Shown: positions 36,705 through 46,610, counted from the first letter of the stretch. The stretch is DNA of 64,000 bases from Martinezella lusitana (GCF_016901135.1 NZ_JAFEVL010000066.1:1-64000); one strand, 5' to 3'. Notes: a model not told the origin generated them from the sequence alone. Numbers and translations are program-made.

Positions 36705-37388
36705 CTAAGCCGGCTTCGCCGCAGCCCTGCCGGTATGCATGAGAATTCCGACGAGCGCCAGAACCGGCGGCAGCAGGAAACATTGCATCCCGGCGAGCAG
36801 AAAAAGCGCCGCGGCTGTCCCGCAGCCGAGGGCAAAACCGCCGACGGCAGCTCCCATGCGGACAAGCCGGGCGGTCATTGCCGCCCGTGCCTCCGGCTCG
36901 GCCCCGCGCAGCATATCGGCAATATCGATCATGATCTGCGTCGTCGTCCCCGTCATCATCGTCGTCGGTGGCGTCGAACCAAGATGGACGCGATGAGCCG
37001 TCGTCTGGATCGCCATCGCCGAGACCAGTGTCATGCCTGTGAGGATCGCCTGCCAGCCATCCCCGTCGGCGAACGGGCCGAAACGGATGGAGAAGATGGC
37101 GGCAAGCACCAGCAGCAGGAATTTCAGCGACAGGATGATCTGCAATGTCGGCAGGTTGCGCCGCGACAGATCACTGCCGATGAGGCGCGCGAGAATGACG
37201 ACGATGCAGAAGACCGGCAGCGCCAGAAGCTTGGCCGCGGCACCGGACGTTCCGAGCGCCATGGCGGCGCCGAAGGTCACGAAATTGCCTGTGACGTGGG
37301 CCGTGAACAGGCCATGCAAGGCAAGAAATCCGGCGGTATCGACATAGCCGCCATTGATGCTCAGGAGAGTGGGCAGGCTCGGCTTCAT
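36705..37388 (-). CDS. DUF1275 (YoaK-like) membrane protein
   Basis: A 227-residue polytopic inner-membrane protein with about six segments. GGYVDTAGFLALHGLFTAHVTGNFV is the DUF1275/YoaK signature and MMTGTTTQIMID the second conserved block. The role of the family is unknown, with transport suggested. It lies upstream of exoB on the same strand, separated by 139 bp, and is probably its own transcription unit. Confidence 0.85.
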   Translation of the reverse strand: MKPSLPTLLSINGGYVDTAGFLALHGLFTAHVTGNFVTFGAAMALGTSGAAAKLLALPVFCIVVILARLIGSDLSRRNLPTLQIILSLKFLLLVLAAIFSIRFGPFADGDGWQAILTGMTLVSAMAIQTTAHRVHLGSTPPTTMMTGTTTQIMIDIADMLRGAEPEARAAMTARLVRMGAAVGGFALGCGTAAALFLLAGMQCFLLPPVLALVGILMHTGRAAAKPA

Positions 37389-37514
37389 CGGCTCCTCGTC
37401 TTCGCGTTGATCGCTTCGATCTTATCGCGCCGAACAGTCGCCGATGTCGAGATAATTGCACATTCGCGCTGTGCAAGCTTGTGACGATTTCTCCGACGAA
37501 ATCGCCGCTCACAC

Positions 37515-37703
37515 CTATTCGCCGCGCGCGCTTTCGAGCACGTCGATCTCGTCGGAGATTTCTGTAATCCTTTGCTGAAGCTCTGCTTCGGTGCCGTCCT
37601 CGACGTCACCTTCGCCAAAACAATAGCGCGCTATATGCAGCTCAAGCTTGGCCTCGAGTTCCTCGCGTTGGGCACGGAGATGTTTGAGATGGCTGTTTCG
37701 CAT
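37515..37703 (-). CDS. Small coiled-coil hypothetical protein (62 residues)
   Basis: A 62-residue protein, highly charged and predicted helical throughout (HLKHLRAQREELEAKLELHI, then ELQQRITEISDEIDVLES), a probable helical hairpin or coiled coil. The ATG at 37703 has a weak upstream GGAAAG at a long distance. The heptad-like pattern and rhizobial codon use support coding. Function unknown. Confidence 0.55.
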   Translation of the reverse strand: MRNSHLKHLRAQREELEAKLELHIARYCFGEGDVEDGTEAELQQRITEISDEIDVLESARGE

Positions 37704-37963
37704 CGCGAACCACGCTTTCCGAGAAAATAAGTCTCACTCTTATAAATAGGTTCGAGACCAGAAAGTTTCGATGCACATGTCAGGCGCATCGCCAAAACTG
37801 CTTCCGCAACAGGCTGTAACACCGTATCCCCCGCCTATTGCAAAGCCCTCACCCGATATTCACATTCATGCGACCTGCACCTGAAACCGCGCTGAAGACA
37901 AATATTGGCACTGACACGGGCCATGGATTTGGGCTAACTCAGGTGGATTGTTCGAGGTATGGT

Positions 37964-39250
37964 GTGTTGAACGAAAAAATTGCCGTCATCGGCCTGGGTT
38001 ATGTCGGATTGCCCGTTGCGATCGCGCTGGCCGAAAAATTTCATGATGTGGTCGGTTTCGACATCAAGGCATCTCGCGTCGCAGCCCTGAAAGCGGGCGA
38101 GGACGATACCCGCGAAGTGTCGTCCGAACGGCTGAAGGCGAGCGGTCTGCGCATCAGCAGCGACCTGCAGGACCTGCAGGATCGCGAGATGTTCATCGTC
38201 GCCGTGCCGACACCGATCGACGGCAACCGGCAGCCGGATCTCAGGCCGATGATCTCCGCCTCGCGCACGGTGGGCAAAGCTTTGCGCAAGGGCTCAGTCG
38301 TCATCTACGAATCGACTGTCTATCCCGGCGTGACGGAGGACGTCTGCGGCCCGGTGCTGGCGGAGGTTTCCGGCCTGCGGCAGGGCGAGGATTTCCATGT
38401 CGGCTATTCGCCGGAACGTATCAATCCCGGCGACAAGGAACACACCTTCGAGCGCATCGTGAAGGTCGTCGCCGGCGACAGCGAGGAAACGCTGGAGAGG
38501 ATCGCCGCCGTCTATGGCGCCGTGGTCGAGGCCGGCATTCACCGCGCCCCCAGCATCAAGGTCGCCGAAGCCGCCAAGGTGATCGAGAACACCCAGCGCG
38601 ACGTCAACATCGCCCTGATGAACGAGCTGTCGATCATCTTCGAAAAGATGGATATCCGCACCGCCGACGTGCTCAAGGCGGCAAGGACGAAATGGAATTT
38701 CCTGCCTTTCACCCCCGGCCTCGTCGGCGGCCACTGCATCGGCGTCGATCCCTATTATCTCACAGCCAAGGCGGAGGAGCTCGGCTATCACCCGGAGGTC
38801 ATTCTTTCCGGCCGCCGCATCAATGACGGCATGGGCGCCTTCATCGCCCAGAAGCTTATCAAGATGCTGGTATCGGCAAAGAAGCCTATCAATGGCGCCA
38901 GAATCGGCATCTTCGGCCTGACCTTCAAGGAGAACGTGCCCGATCTGCGCAACAGCCGAGTGCCTGACATCATCCGCGAGCTACACCAGTTTGGCCTGGA
39001 GCCGCTGGTGCATGATCCGATGGCCAGCCATCCGGAAGCGGAAGAGGAATACGGCATACGCCTGGCGCAACTGAAGGATTTCGGCAAGCTCGACGCCCTC
39101 GTTCTTGCCGTTCCGCACAAATCCTATCTGGCCGAGGGTGCTGCCGATATCCTCGATCTGCTGACCGAGAACGCCGTGGTTGTCGACGTGAAAGCGGCGC
39201 TCGACCCCAGCAATCCCCTGCTGGTAGGCCACTCGGTCTGGAGCCTGTAG
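37964..39250 (+). CDS. Nucleotide-sugar dehydrogenase (TviB/WbpA type)
   Basis: A 428-residue UDP-glucose/GDP-mannose dehydrogenase family enzyme that oxidises a UDP-HexNAc (or UDP-hexose) at C6 to the uronic acid. The N-terminal Rossmann motif is IGLGYVGLPVA, the catalytic Cys lies in GGHCIGVDPYYLT, and the C-terminal domain has GLTFKENVPDLRNSR. Length and the IGVDPYYL block favour the WbpA/TviB subgroup (UDP-GlcNAc/GalNAc uronates). The GTG at 37964 follows GAGG by 6 nt; earlier ATGs would add an extension absent from the family. It probably supplies a hexosaminuronic acid to the polysaccharide made by this locus. Confidence 0.88.
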   Translation: MLNEKIAVIGLGYVGLPVAIALAEKFHDVVGFDIKASRVAALKAGEDDTREVSSERLKASGLRISSDLQDLQDREMFIVAVPTPIDGNRQPDLRPMISASRTVGKALRKGSVVIYESTVYPGVTEDVCGPVLAEVSGLRQGEDFHVGYSPERINPGDKEHTFERIVKVVAGDSEETLERIAAVYGAVVEAGIHRAPSIKVAEAAKVIENTQRDVNIALMNELSIIFEKMDIRTADVLKAARTKWNFLPFTPGLVGGHCIGVDPYYLTAKAEELGYHPEVILSGRRINDGMGAFIAQKLIKMLVSAKKPINGARIGIFGLTFKENVPDLRNSRVPDIIRELHQFGLEPLVHDPMASHPEAEEEYGIRLAQLKDFGKLDALVLAVPHKSYLAEGAADILDLLTENAVVVDVKAALDPSNPLLVGHSVWSL

Positions 39251-39281
39251 AGATCTAGCGGAAGACCCGGCCCGACGCCGA

Positions 39282-40217
39282 TCAACCTTCTTTCGCGTCG
39301 GAACCACCGACTGTCAGCGCCAATCCCTCCTCGACGGAATAGGGTGGCGACCAGCTGGCGATCGCTATCGTTTCGCCGATATCGACCTGAAGCGAGCCAA
39401 GAAGACGCTGCGCCGCCGCACGGCGGCCGAGGAGCGCTGCTAGTCCTTCCAGCAAACTCGGTGGCACCGGCAGCATCAGAGCTCTTCGCCCAGCGGCCGC
39501 GGACAGCTTGGCAATCAATTCCCCGATCGAAAGATCCTCGCCGTCGCTGATCAGGAACACGCGATTTCCGACGGCCGGATGACGAACGCAGAGCAGCATG
39601 AAATCGACGAGATTGCCGACGAACACGAGAGACCGCCGATTGACGACATTGCCAAACGGCCAGGGGAACGGACGCTTGGCCCATCTCATCAGGCTTGCGA
39701 AATTCGCTTTGACGCCAGGCCCGTAGACCAGCGGCGGCCGGATGATGACGACATCCATGCCCGTCTCGGCAGCCACGGCCTGCAGAGCCTCCTCCGCCTC
39801 CAGCTTCGAGCGGCCATAGGCATCTTCCGGACGCGGCACATCCGATGCCTTGAAGGGCTTATCCCGCGCGGTTTCCTCGCCGTTGACCTTGATCGAGCTC
39901 AGGAAGAGGAAGCGCCTGACCCCGGCTCTCGCCGCCTGCCGCGCCAGATTGACCGTGGCATCGACATTGACGGCGCGAAATGCGGCCAGCGGATCGGCTG
40001 CACTCTCGTTCATGACATGAACGCGGGCAGCCAGATGCATGACGACATCGACGCCGACAAGCGCATCCGACCAATCCGTCCCGCCATCGATCGCGCCGAT
40101 GGCGACGAATCCCGACCTCGGCGCGCGGCTCACCGGCCGATACTCCATCTGCCGCCGGGAAAGCTCGGCACAAAGCGCCTGTCCGACAAAGCCCGTTGCA
40201 CCGGTGACCAGGATCAT
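39282..40217 (-). CDS. NAD-dependent epimerase/reductase of nucleotide sugars (SDR)
   Basis: A 311-residue extended SDR. It starts MILVTGATGFVGQALCAEL and has the catalytic YGRSK preceded by FLSSIKVNGE, in which Ser of SSIKV is the catalytic Ser. The family layout is that of WbpV/WreQ-like UDP-4-keto-6-deoxy-HexNAc reductases and related 4-epimerases. The ATG at 40217 is used because the Rossmann motif begins there. It is divergent from a small initiating sugar-phosphate transferase, a pairing known from N-acetylquinovosamine O-antigen synthesis. No 4,6-dehydratase for UDP-GlcNAc is seen in the window, so the exact reaction stays open. Confidence 0.8.
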   Translation of the reverse strand: MILVTGATGFVGQALCAELSRRQMEYRPVSRAPRSGFVAIGAIDGGTDWSDALVGVDVVMHLAARVHVMNESAADPLAAFRAVNVDATVNLARQAARAGVRRFLFLSSIKVNGEETARDKPFKASDVPRPEDAYGRSKLEAEEALQAVAAETGMDVVIIRPPLVYGPGVKANFASLMRWAKRPFPWPFGNVVNRRSLVFVGNLVDFMLLCVRHPAVGNRVFLISDGEDLSIGELIAKLSAAAGRRALMLPVPPSLLEGLAALLGRRAAAQRLLGSLQVDIGETIAIASWSPPYSVEEGLALTVGGSDAKEG

Positions 40218-40387
40218 GCGTCCATTGCCTCTGTTCGTTCGTCTGTTCGTTTTGTCGGACATGCTTTGCATAGGACATCAGCTGAGAACAAGCCCGGGGA
40301 ATTTTGAGCAGGGCGGTTGTGCGCCAATCCGCGATATGAGATGCACAACGGAACAATGGCTATCATCGCGACCGCAAACCGGTGCCG

Positions 40388-40981
40388 ATGCAACTCAACG
40401 AGACGATGCTCTATACGATCGCCAAACGCCTTTTCGATTTCCTTGCCGCTCTTGCCGCGGCCATCGTCTTTTCCATTCCGATCCTGATCGTCGCCATCGC
40501 CGTTCGCGTGACATCGCCGGGCCCTATCCTCTACTGGTCGGATCGCGTCGGCCGCGGAAACAAGATTTTCCGCATGCCTAAATTCCGCAGCATGCGCACG
40601 GATACCCCCGCGGTCGCCACGCATCTGCTGAAGGATCCCAAGATCTATCTGACGCCGATCGGCTCCTTCCTGCGCAAATCCAGCCTGGACGAGCTGCCAC
40701 AGCTCTGGTGCATCCTGAAGGGGGAAATGAGCATCGTCGGGCCCCGCCCCGCTCTTTTCAATCAGCACGACCTGATCGCGCTCCGCACCGAGCGCGGCGT
40801 CGATGCCTTGCTGCCCGGCCTCACCGGCTGGGCGCAGGTCAATGGCCGCGACGAACTGCCTATTCCGCAGAAGGTGGCGCTGGACGAGGACTATCTGCGC
40901 CAGCGCTCCTTTCTCTTCGATCTCAAGATCATCATTCTGACGGCATTGAAGGTGGTTCGACGCGATGGAGTGACCCATTAG
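40388..40981 (+). CDS. Undecaprenyl-phosphate sugar phosphotransferase (initiating)
   Basis: A 197-residue bacterial sugar transferase (PHPT family), the short form with a single N-terminal membrane helix (KRLFDFLAALAAAIVFSIPIL). Conserved motifs: SPGPILYWSDRVGRGNKIF, KFRSM, SSLDELPQLWCILKGEMS, VGPRP and GLTGWAQVNGRD. It transfers a sugar-1-phosphate to undecaprenyl phosphate at the inner membrane, the first step of repeat-unit assembly. The ATG at 40388 is used; GTG at 40382 and ATG at 40406 are alternatives. The next gene encodes the Wzy/ligase-like protein. Confidence 0.9.
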   Translation: MQLNETMLYTIAKRLFDFLAALAAAIVFSIPILIVAIAVRVTSPGPILYWSDRVGRGNKIFRMPKFRSMRTDTPAVATHLLKDPKIYLTPIGSFLRKSSLDELPQLWCILKGEMSIVGPRPALFNQHDLIALRTERGVDALLPGLTGWAQVNGRDELPIPQKVALDEDYLRQRSFLFDLKIIILTALKVVRRDGVTH

Positions 40982-41140
40982 CAAGCATCGGACGGAAATC
41001 GCTATGGCGGAGGGGCTGGGGCGCAAAAATGCCGTATTCCTGCCCCTTTGCAACCCTAGGGGCCGTCATGGGGGTTCCGGAATGCCGGATAGTCAATCGA
41101 ATGTGGACGAAGGCGGACGACGACATTGGACGACTCGCGC

Positions 41141-42526
41141 ATGAACAACCTGCATGCTGATCTCGCAACCGAAACTCCTGGCGTCACCAAAGCTGCGAGC
41201 ACAATGCCAAAAGCTGTGGCGATCATCGGCGGCTTGCTTTGGCTTTTCCTGGCTTCTCCGACCGTCGTCGAAAGCGACGCCTATCGCTATGCGGCCGCGC
41301 TCCTCTCGCTGATCGCCCTCTATTACTATATGAGAGCGCCCGTGCGGCCGCGCACGGACTGGATCGGCTGGCTCTGCATCGGCTGGGCTTTCTACGTGAT
41401 GGCCCGCTTCGGCATCAACTATTGGCTGACGCCGGAGCATGATATCGGCGCATCGGACTGGCTCTACGCCTTTACCTTCTTCTTTCCCATCATGGGCGTC
41501 GCCTTCCTGATCTATGAAGAGCTGATGGAAAAGATCGTGGCGGCCTATTTCGCCATGGTCCTCATCATGCTGGTCGCCACGCAGCATTTCCGCGAGGTTT
41601 TTGCCGGCGAGACCATCCGCCCGCTGATCATGAACAATCAGATCCACGGCGCCGTCGCCTGCGGTATGATCATCATCTTCACGCTCTTCTGGCTGCTGTA
41701 CTACCTGACGGAAAAATCCGGCGATCGACGGATCGCCCGCTTCGCCTACATCGTTTCGCCCTTCATCTTCGCTCTCTGCTTCATCGCCATCTACGGTGCC
41801 AAATCGAAGGGCGTCTGGCTGGCTCTCGGCATTACCCTACCGCTGATGGCGCTTATCACGCTGACCTATCTGCGCATGAAGAGCGGCATCATCGCCATCG
41901 TCGCCGTAGCGGTCTTGCTGATCGCCGGCGTCTATGGCGTGCGGCACAATCTCGACAAGACGGCAGGTCCGACCGTATCGGCGGCTCTTGCCATGGTGGA
42001 GAATGTGACCGGCGGTCACGATCTGGGCGGCGTGGTCTCAAGCACCATCAGCTCCACCAATACCCCGGTGTCGATGGACGAGCGCCTGCAGCTCTGGTCG
42101 AACAGCTGGGAGGTCTTCTCCTCCGCGCCCGTTTTCGGCTGGGGCAGCAAATGGCTCGAGCGCTGGTACCAGACACGCTACGCGCATATCCAGTACACGC
42201 TGCTGCACAATGGCTATCTGGAGATTTTGGTGCGCTACGGCCTCTTCGGCGCGGCCGTCATGGCATTCATTCTCGGCGTCTTCATCCGGGCAGTCTGGCG
42301 CGCCCGCAAGGCAGGGATCATCCCCCGGGCCGCATGGCACGCCTATATCGTATGCATTTTCTTCTTCTCGCTGACGCTGCTCAGCAACTCCAACAACCGT
42401 CTCGCCATCGGCGAAGGCTTCGCCTTCGCATCGTCAGCCTTCGCCTGCTGGTGCCACATGCGCACCAAAGGCGAATATCTGGCGACGTCGAAGCCGGTGC
42501 TGCAGGGCGCCGCAGCCGGCGCTTGA
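41141..42526 (+). CDS. O-antigen polymerase/ligase family membrane protein
   Basis: A 461-residue polytopic inner-membrane protein with about 12 hydrophobic segments. A large periplasmic loop contains DERLQLWSNSWEVFSSAPVFGWG, matching the Wzy/WaaL signature (R-x3-W...P-x-x-G-x-G), followed by HNGYLEILVRYGLFG. It either polymerises lipid-linked repeat units or ligates the chain to lipid A-core. Ligase and polymerase cannot be separated by sequence alone. The ATG at 41141 is favoured over an upstream TTG at 41126. It is convergent with a glycosyltransferase gene only 5 nt away. Confidence 0.82.
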   Translation: MNNLHADLATETPGVTKAASTMPKAVAIIGGLLWLFLASPTVVESDAYRYAAALLSLIALYYYMRAPVRPRTDWIGWLCIGWAFYVMARFGINYWLTPEHDIGASDWLYAFTFFFPIMGVAFLIYEELMEKIVAAYFAMVLIMLVATQHFREVFAGETIRPLIMNNQIHGAVACGMIIIFTLFWLLYYLTEKSGDRRIARFAYIVSPFIFALCFIAIYGAKSKGVWLALGITLPLMALITLTYLRMKSGIIAIVAVAVLLIAGVYGVRHNLDKTAGPTVSAALAMVENVTGGHDLGGVVSSTISSTNTPVSMDERLQLWSNSWEVFSSAPVFGWGSKWLERWYQTRYAHIQYTLLHNGYLEILVRYGLFGAAVMAFILGVFIRAVWRARKAGIIPRAAWHAYIVCIFFFSLTLLSNSNNRLAIGEGFAFASSAFACWCHMRTKGEYLATSKPVLQGAAAGA

Positions 42527-42531
42527 GTTCA

Positions 42532-43647
42532 TCAGCCGCGGCGTTTGGCGATCGCCTTTTCAAAGATGCGCTCCAATTGGCGCGCACTTTCCATCCAATC
42601 GAAGCGAGCAGCATTCGGCCTTGCCTTCGCGGCAAGGCGAGCATGAAGCTCGCTATCGGTCGCAAGGCTCTCCAAGCCGCCAAGGATAGATTGCACATCA
42701 TTGGGATCGACGAGAATACCCGCCTCCCCGGCAGCCTCCGGCATGGACGACGTATTTGATGTCACCACGGGTATGCCCATCGCATTGGCTTCGATGATGG
42801 GAAATCCAAAACCTTCATAAAGCGACGGCATCGCCAGAAATCGGGCCTGGCCATAGAGCTGCGCCAAATCGGCATCGGATACATAGCCGGTCAGCCGAAC
42901 GAACGGCTCGATCTGCAGGGTCGCGATGTGCCCCTTGAGATCACCAAGCCTCCAGCCTTGGCCGCCGGCGAGCACGAGCAGCAGCTCTTGCCGTATCGCC
43001 CCCGGCAAAGACGCGTAGGCCTGCAACAGCCGCAGCAGATTTTTGCGCGGCTCAAGCGTCCCCACGAAAAGAATATAGGGGCGATCGACGCCAAAAGACG
43101 ACAGAGGCTTGGGCTCGGTCGTCCCGCCGATGGCCGTCAGACCGGGATAGACCACGTTGAGCTTTTCGCCGCATGCCGGAAACTGAACCTTCAGCACATT
43201 GGCCGTGGCGGCGGAAACGGCAACGACTTCGTCCGCAACGGCAATCCCCGGCTTCATCAGCCAGCGATCGCCCATCCATGTCTGCCAGCGCATGGTTGCG
43301 GCCATGTCTTTCCAGACGAGGTCGTGGATCGTGATGACACGCGCGATCCGGCGATCAAGAAAGGACGGCAGACGGTGAGCCGGTCCCCAGAAGACGTCGA
43401 TCCCGTCCTGTGCCGCGCGGCGTGGCAGCTCCGTCTGCGCCCAGATCATTCGCCTCACACCGCCCGGAAAGCGCGCGACGCGTAGCTCCGCGGGGGGTAG
43501 ATCCTTCACGTCCCCATGCGGCTCCTGCGGAAAATAGAGATGGAGCTGATGGCCAAGAAGCGCGAGATGCCGGCTCATTTCCAGCACATACCGGCCAATA
43601 CCGGTCATGCTCGTCACCAGATTGCGCGCGTCGATACCGATCTTCAT
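42532..43647 (-). CDS. GT4-family glycosyltransferase
   Basis: A 371-residue retaining glycosyltransferase with GT-B fold. The N-terminal glycine loop is TSMTGIGRYV, the central ILFVGTLEPRKNLLRLL is the typical nucleotide-sugar domain entry, and EGFGFPIIEANAMG supplies the E-x7-E motif. It resembles mannosyl/rhamnosyltransferases such as WbpY/MtfB. The gmd-rmd genes upstream in the same leftward cluster make GDP-D-rhamnose a plausible donor. It starts 29 bp after the tandem glycosyltransferase gene. Confidence 0.88.
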   Translation of the reverse strand: MKIGIDARNLVTSMTGIGRYVLEMSRHLALLGHQLHLYFPQEPHGDVKDLPPAELRVARFPGGVRRMIWAQTELPRRAAQDGIDVFWGPAHRLPSFLDRRIARVITIHDLVWKDMAATMRWQTWMGDRWLMKPGIAVADEVVAVSAATANVLKVQFPACGEKLNVVYPGLTAIGGTTEPKPLSSFGVDRPYILFVGTLEPRKNLLRLLQAYASLPGAIRQELLLVLAGGQGWRLGDLKGHIATLQIEPFVRLTGYVSDADLAQLYGQARFLAMPSLYEGFGFPIIEANAMGIPVVTSNTSSMPEAAGEAGILVDPNDVQSILGGLESLATDSELHARLAAKARPNAARFDWMESARQLERIFEKAIAKRRG

Positions 43648-43675
43648 TCTGAAACTACCCTGTGCCGACGGATCA

Positions 43676-46597
43676 TCACAACGGGACCCGCAGCGGATTA
43701 CTCCACCAGCCGGCCGACTCTTGAACCAGGCCTATCTCGGCAAAGACCGTACCCCGTCGCTTGAACTCCAAGGGGATCTCGATCGCCAAATGGACGGTGT
43801 CGCCGGGTGGCAGCACAAGTGGAATAGCAGATTTATAATTGTCGGGGACGATGAAGCCGCCGTCTTTCGACAGGATGCGGTAGCTCGCTGCCACTCCAAA
43901 CGATCCATCAGAGGTGCCGGCGCTCGCCCATGATTTTGGGGAGAGGTTTGTTACGCGGACGAGGTATTTCAGAACCCTGTTGTCGATCGCGATAGGCCCT
44001 TCGACCAGCTCGATCTTATGCCGGGTGTCCTCCTGAGCAAGCGGCTCGGACATTTTCGTATTGCCGATATCGGTAATCGGGACATAGGTCTTGTCCACGG
44101 TTGGCTTGTATATCCGATACCAGTCTTCAGCGAGGACAACCCGCTGCAATTCCTCAGCGCTTTCCCTCCAGCTTGTCCCTCTATTCATCATTGGCTGCGA
44201 AGAGGAAGAGAGGACGCTATCGGTGGAAGTATTCAGGAATGAACGGATCGTTGCCGCAAGAGAATCGGCGGAACCGCTGGTGAAGAAGCGACAATTTTGG
44301 TCACTCGCCGTGACTTCGCGAAAGACGGGAATGTCACTTGCGATCACGGCTTTGCCGAAGTGCGCCGCTTCCACGATTGGAAGACCGAAACCCTCCGCAT
44401 AGGAGGCCGCAATCAGCGCATGACTGCTCGCATAGGCCTGCTGCAGCTTTTCATCGGAAATGCCATTGAGCCAGACGAGACGCTTTCCATATTCACGATG
44501 CTGCTCGATGCGCCGAACAAGATGCTCGACGCCCCAACCAGGCTTCCCGACGATCGTCAGCCCGACATCCTGACCCTCGTCCCACAATCTATCGAAAGCG
44601 TCCAAGGCGATCGCATAGCCTTTGCGCGGCTCGAGTGTCCCGACCATAAGGAAGTCAGGACGCTCGTTTTGGCGATCAGCGGTGATGCTTGTGGAAACGG
44701 CCGCTTTGCCAAAATCGGCACCGAGATGCCAATAGCCTACCTTCATCTCTCGCGGAAACTGGATAGCCTCGAGTATCGTGATCAGCTCATCGGCAACGGC
44801 CTTCGAGATACAGACAAATGCGTTCGAATAGGCAAGTGCCGTCTGAAACCATGCCGAGAAGGTGGGGGGCATCCCGGGATCGCAAAAGCCGGGAAATCTC
44901 AACGGAACCGTGTCGTAGAGACACGAAATGACTGTCGCGCCTCTGAGCCGCGCGGTGCGCAGTGTTTTATAGTGATGTCTGAAAAACTCCCAGGAACTGT
45001 CGAGCATCAAGATGCGGTCATCTACGGAAAACTCCAGACGCGCATCTTCTGCGAATGTCGTCGCACCCTTGGGTTTCTCCAGCGTCCTCGGAATAGCGAA
45101 CCAACCGTCGGGGGAATCGCTATAGGCCACGATCCGCTCGACACCCTGGCTGTCTGCATCCTGCAACGCTGGCAGATTGGCACATATGTTCTTGACGACC
45201 CGCTGAATCCCGGTCTTGTGATCGACGCGATATGTAGATGTGGCGTCGATGATCAGCCGCGAGCCTGTCGACCTTACGATCTCCGCGCGCGCAAGCGCCT
45301 CCGAAATCAGGTCCGGCGGGAGATCAATACTTTGAACCTGGTGCAAAACCGCTTGCTGAGCCGTTGAAAGCGGTTCAGCACCACCTTTGCTCCGGGCAGC
45401 CGCAATGGCATCCTTCAATGCGGCAACGGCAATGGCGGCGGATCTCGTCCAGCTGAAGTCCAGAGCGTGGCTCCGCTGCCTCTCGGCCGCAACTCTTGTC
45501 GCCTCGCGGTCGCTCAGCGCATGCTGCATGACCCGCGCTATGTCAGACACATCGGCTGGGTCGAAGAGGAATTCTTGATCTCCAATGACTTCGGGCAGGG
45601 CGCCGGTGTTCGACGCTATCACGGGGGTGCCGCAAGTTGTCGCTTCCAGCGCCGTCAGGCCGAACCCTTCCAGTAGAGAAGGTTGGATTGCCAGGTCCGC
45701 TTCCCTGTAGAGCGCCACGAGCTGGCTGTCAGTCACATGTCCAACAGCCACAAAGTCCTGCTCGGGAAGCCCCAGCTTCCGCCATCTCTCCTCTTCTTCT
45801 TTGAGGGGCGATTTCGGATGATCACCGGCCAGCACGAAACTGTATTGCGCTCGCAGATCTGCCGGCAACCGCGCAAATGCCGCGATGGCGGATTTCACAT
45901 TCTTTCGCCAATCCAGGCCACCAACATAAAGGATGAAACGCTTCTCGGTTGGCCTGGGGAACTTTCCTTCAGCATGGTCGATTGCATCCCTGAAATCTTT
46001 CGATATTCCCGCGAGCATGTTGATGGCATGAGAATTTTTCGAGATTTCGACGCACTCGCTGCGGGAATATTCGGAAATGCAGAGATTGAGATCAAATTGC
46101 GAATAAAAGGCAAGGCGCCGCTCGTAGCAGGTGCGCGTCGCCGACGTCAGCAGATACTGCTGGGGGTAGCGGTGAGGTATCGCATCGTAGAATATGGATG
46201 CGACGGGAATTTTTGAAATATCATTAGGAAGAAGCGGAACGGCCCTGTCTCTGAAACCTTCGAAAGGGCTTGCGGAGAGGGCAATATCCGGATTGAGCGA
46301 CGCCACATGATATGCCAGCGCGATCTCGCTGAGCCGCCGCCGCTCGGAATAGCCGTCGATCCCTTCCCCACCTTCGGCAACGCCATGCCACATGAGGATG
46401 TTGGCGGGTTTTATCCATTGTTGAAGATGATTGCGGGCAGCAAGCGCATCCTGCGGCATGCCGGCATTGAGCGAGACGAGAAGATCGATCTCCGGGTGAT
46501 TATCGATGATCCCCAGAAGCAGTTCCTGCACATATCGACCAATTCCGCGCCACTTGCTCGCCGTCTGAAAGCATTGCCCATCAATCCACAATCGCAT
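43676..46597 (-). CDS. Tandem two-domain GT4 glycosyltransferase with C-terminal beta-sandwich
   Basis: A 973-residue protein with two complete GT-B modules. Module 1 (about 1-400) has WRGIGRYVQELLLG, FILYVGGLDWRKN and EGFGLTALEATTCG. Module 2 (about 440-840) has DHKTGIQRVVKNI, FLMVGTLEPRKG and EGFGLPIVEAAHFG. Both keep the E-x7-E pair. The last 115 or so residues form a predicted beta-domain with W, G and PG-rich turns (SPKSWASAG, LPPGDTVHLAIEI, LVQESAGWW), similar in style to the polysaccharide-binding domain of Wzt. The two active sites may make two linkages of one repeat. It is clearly more AT-rich than the flanking housekeeping genes. Confidence 0.88.
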   Translation of the reverse strand: MRLWIDGQCFQTASKWRGIGRYVQELLLGIIDNHPEIDLLVSLNAGMPQDALAARNHLQQWIKPANILMWHGVAEGGEGIDGYSERRRLSEIALAYHVASLNPDIALSASPFEGFRDRAVPLLPNDISKIPVASIFYDAIPHRYPQQYLLTSATRTCYERRLAFYSQFDLNLCISEYSRSECVEISKNSHAINMLAGISKDFRDAIDHAEGKFPRPTEKRFILYVGGLDWRKNVKSAIAAFARLPADLRAQYSFVLAGDHPKSPLKEEEERWRKLGLPEQDFVAVGHVTDSQLVALYREADLAIQPSLLEGFGLTALEATTCGTPVIASNTGALPEVIGDQEFLFDPADVSDIARVMQHALSDREATRVAAERQRSHALDFSWTRSAAIAVAALKDAIAAARSKGGAEPLSTAQQAVLHQVQSIDLPPDLISEALARAEIVRSTGSRLIIDATSTYRVDHKTGIQRVVKNICANLPALQDADSQGVERIVAYSDSPDGWFAIPRTLEKPKGATTFAEDARLEFSVDDRILMLDSSWEFFRHHYKTLRTARLRGATVISCLYDTVPLRFPGFCDPGMPPTFSAWFQTALAYSNAFVCISKAVADELITILEAIQFPREMKVGYWHLGADFGKAAVSTSITADRQNERPDFLMVGTLEPRKGYAIALDAFDRLWDEGQDVGLTIVGKPGWGVEHLVRRIEQHREYGKRLVWLNGISDEKLQQAYASSHALIAASYAEGFGLPIVEAAHFGKAVIASDIPVFREVTASDQNCRFFTSGSADSLAATIRSFLNTSTDSVLSSSSQPMMNRGTSWRESAEELQRVVLAEDWYRIYKPTVDKTYVPITDIGNTKMSEPLAQEDTRHKIELVEGPIAIDNRVLKYLVRVTNLSPKSWASAGTSDGSFGVAASYRILSKDGGFIVPDNYKSAIPLVLPPGDTVHLAIEIPLEFKRRGTVFAEIGLVQESAGWWSNPLRVPL

Positions 46598-46610
46598 CAA
46601 AGACGATCTT

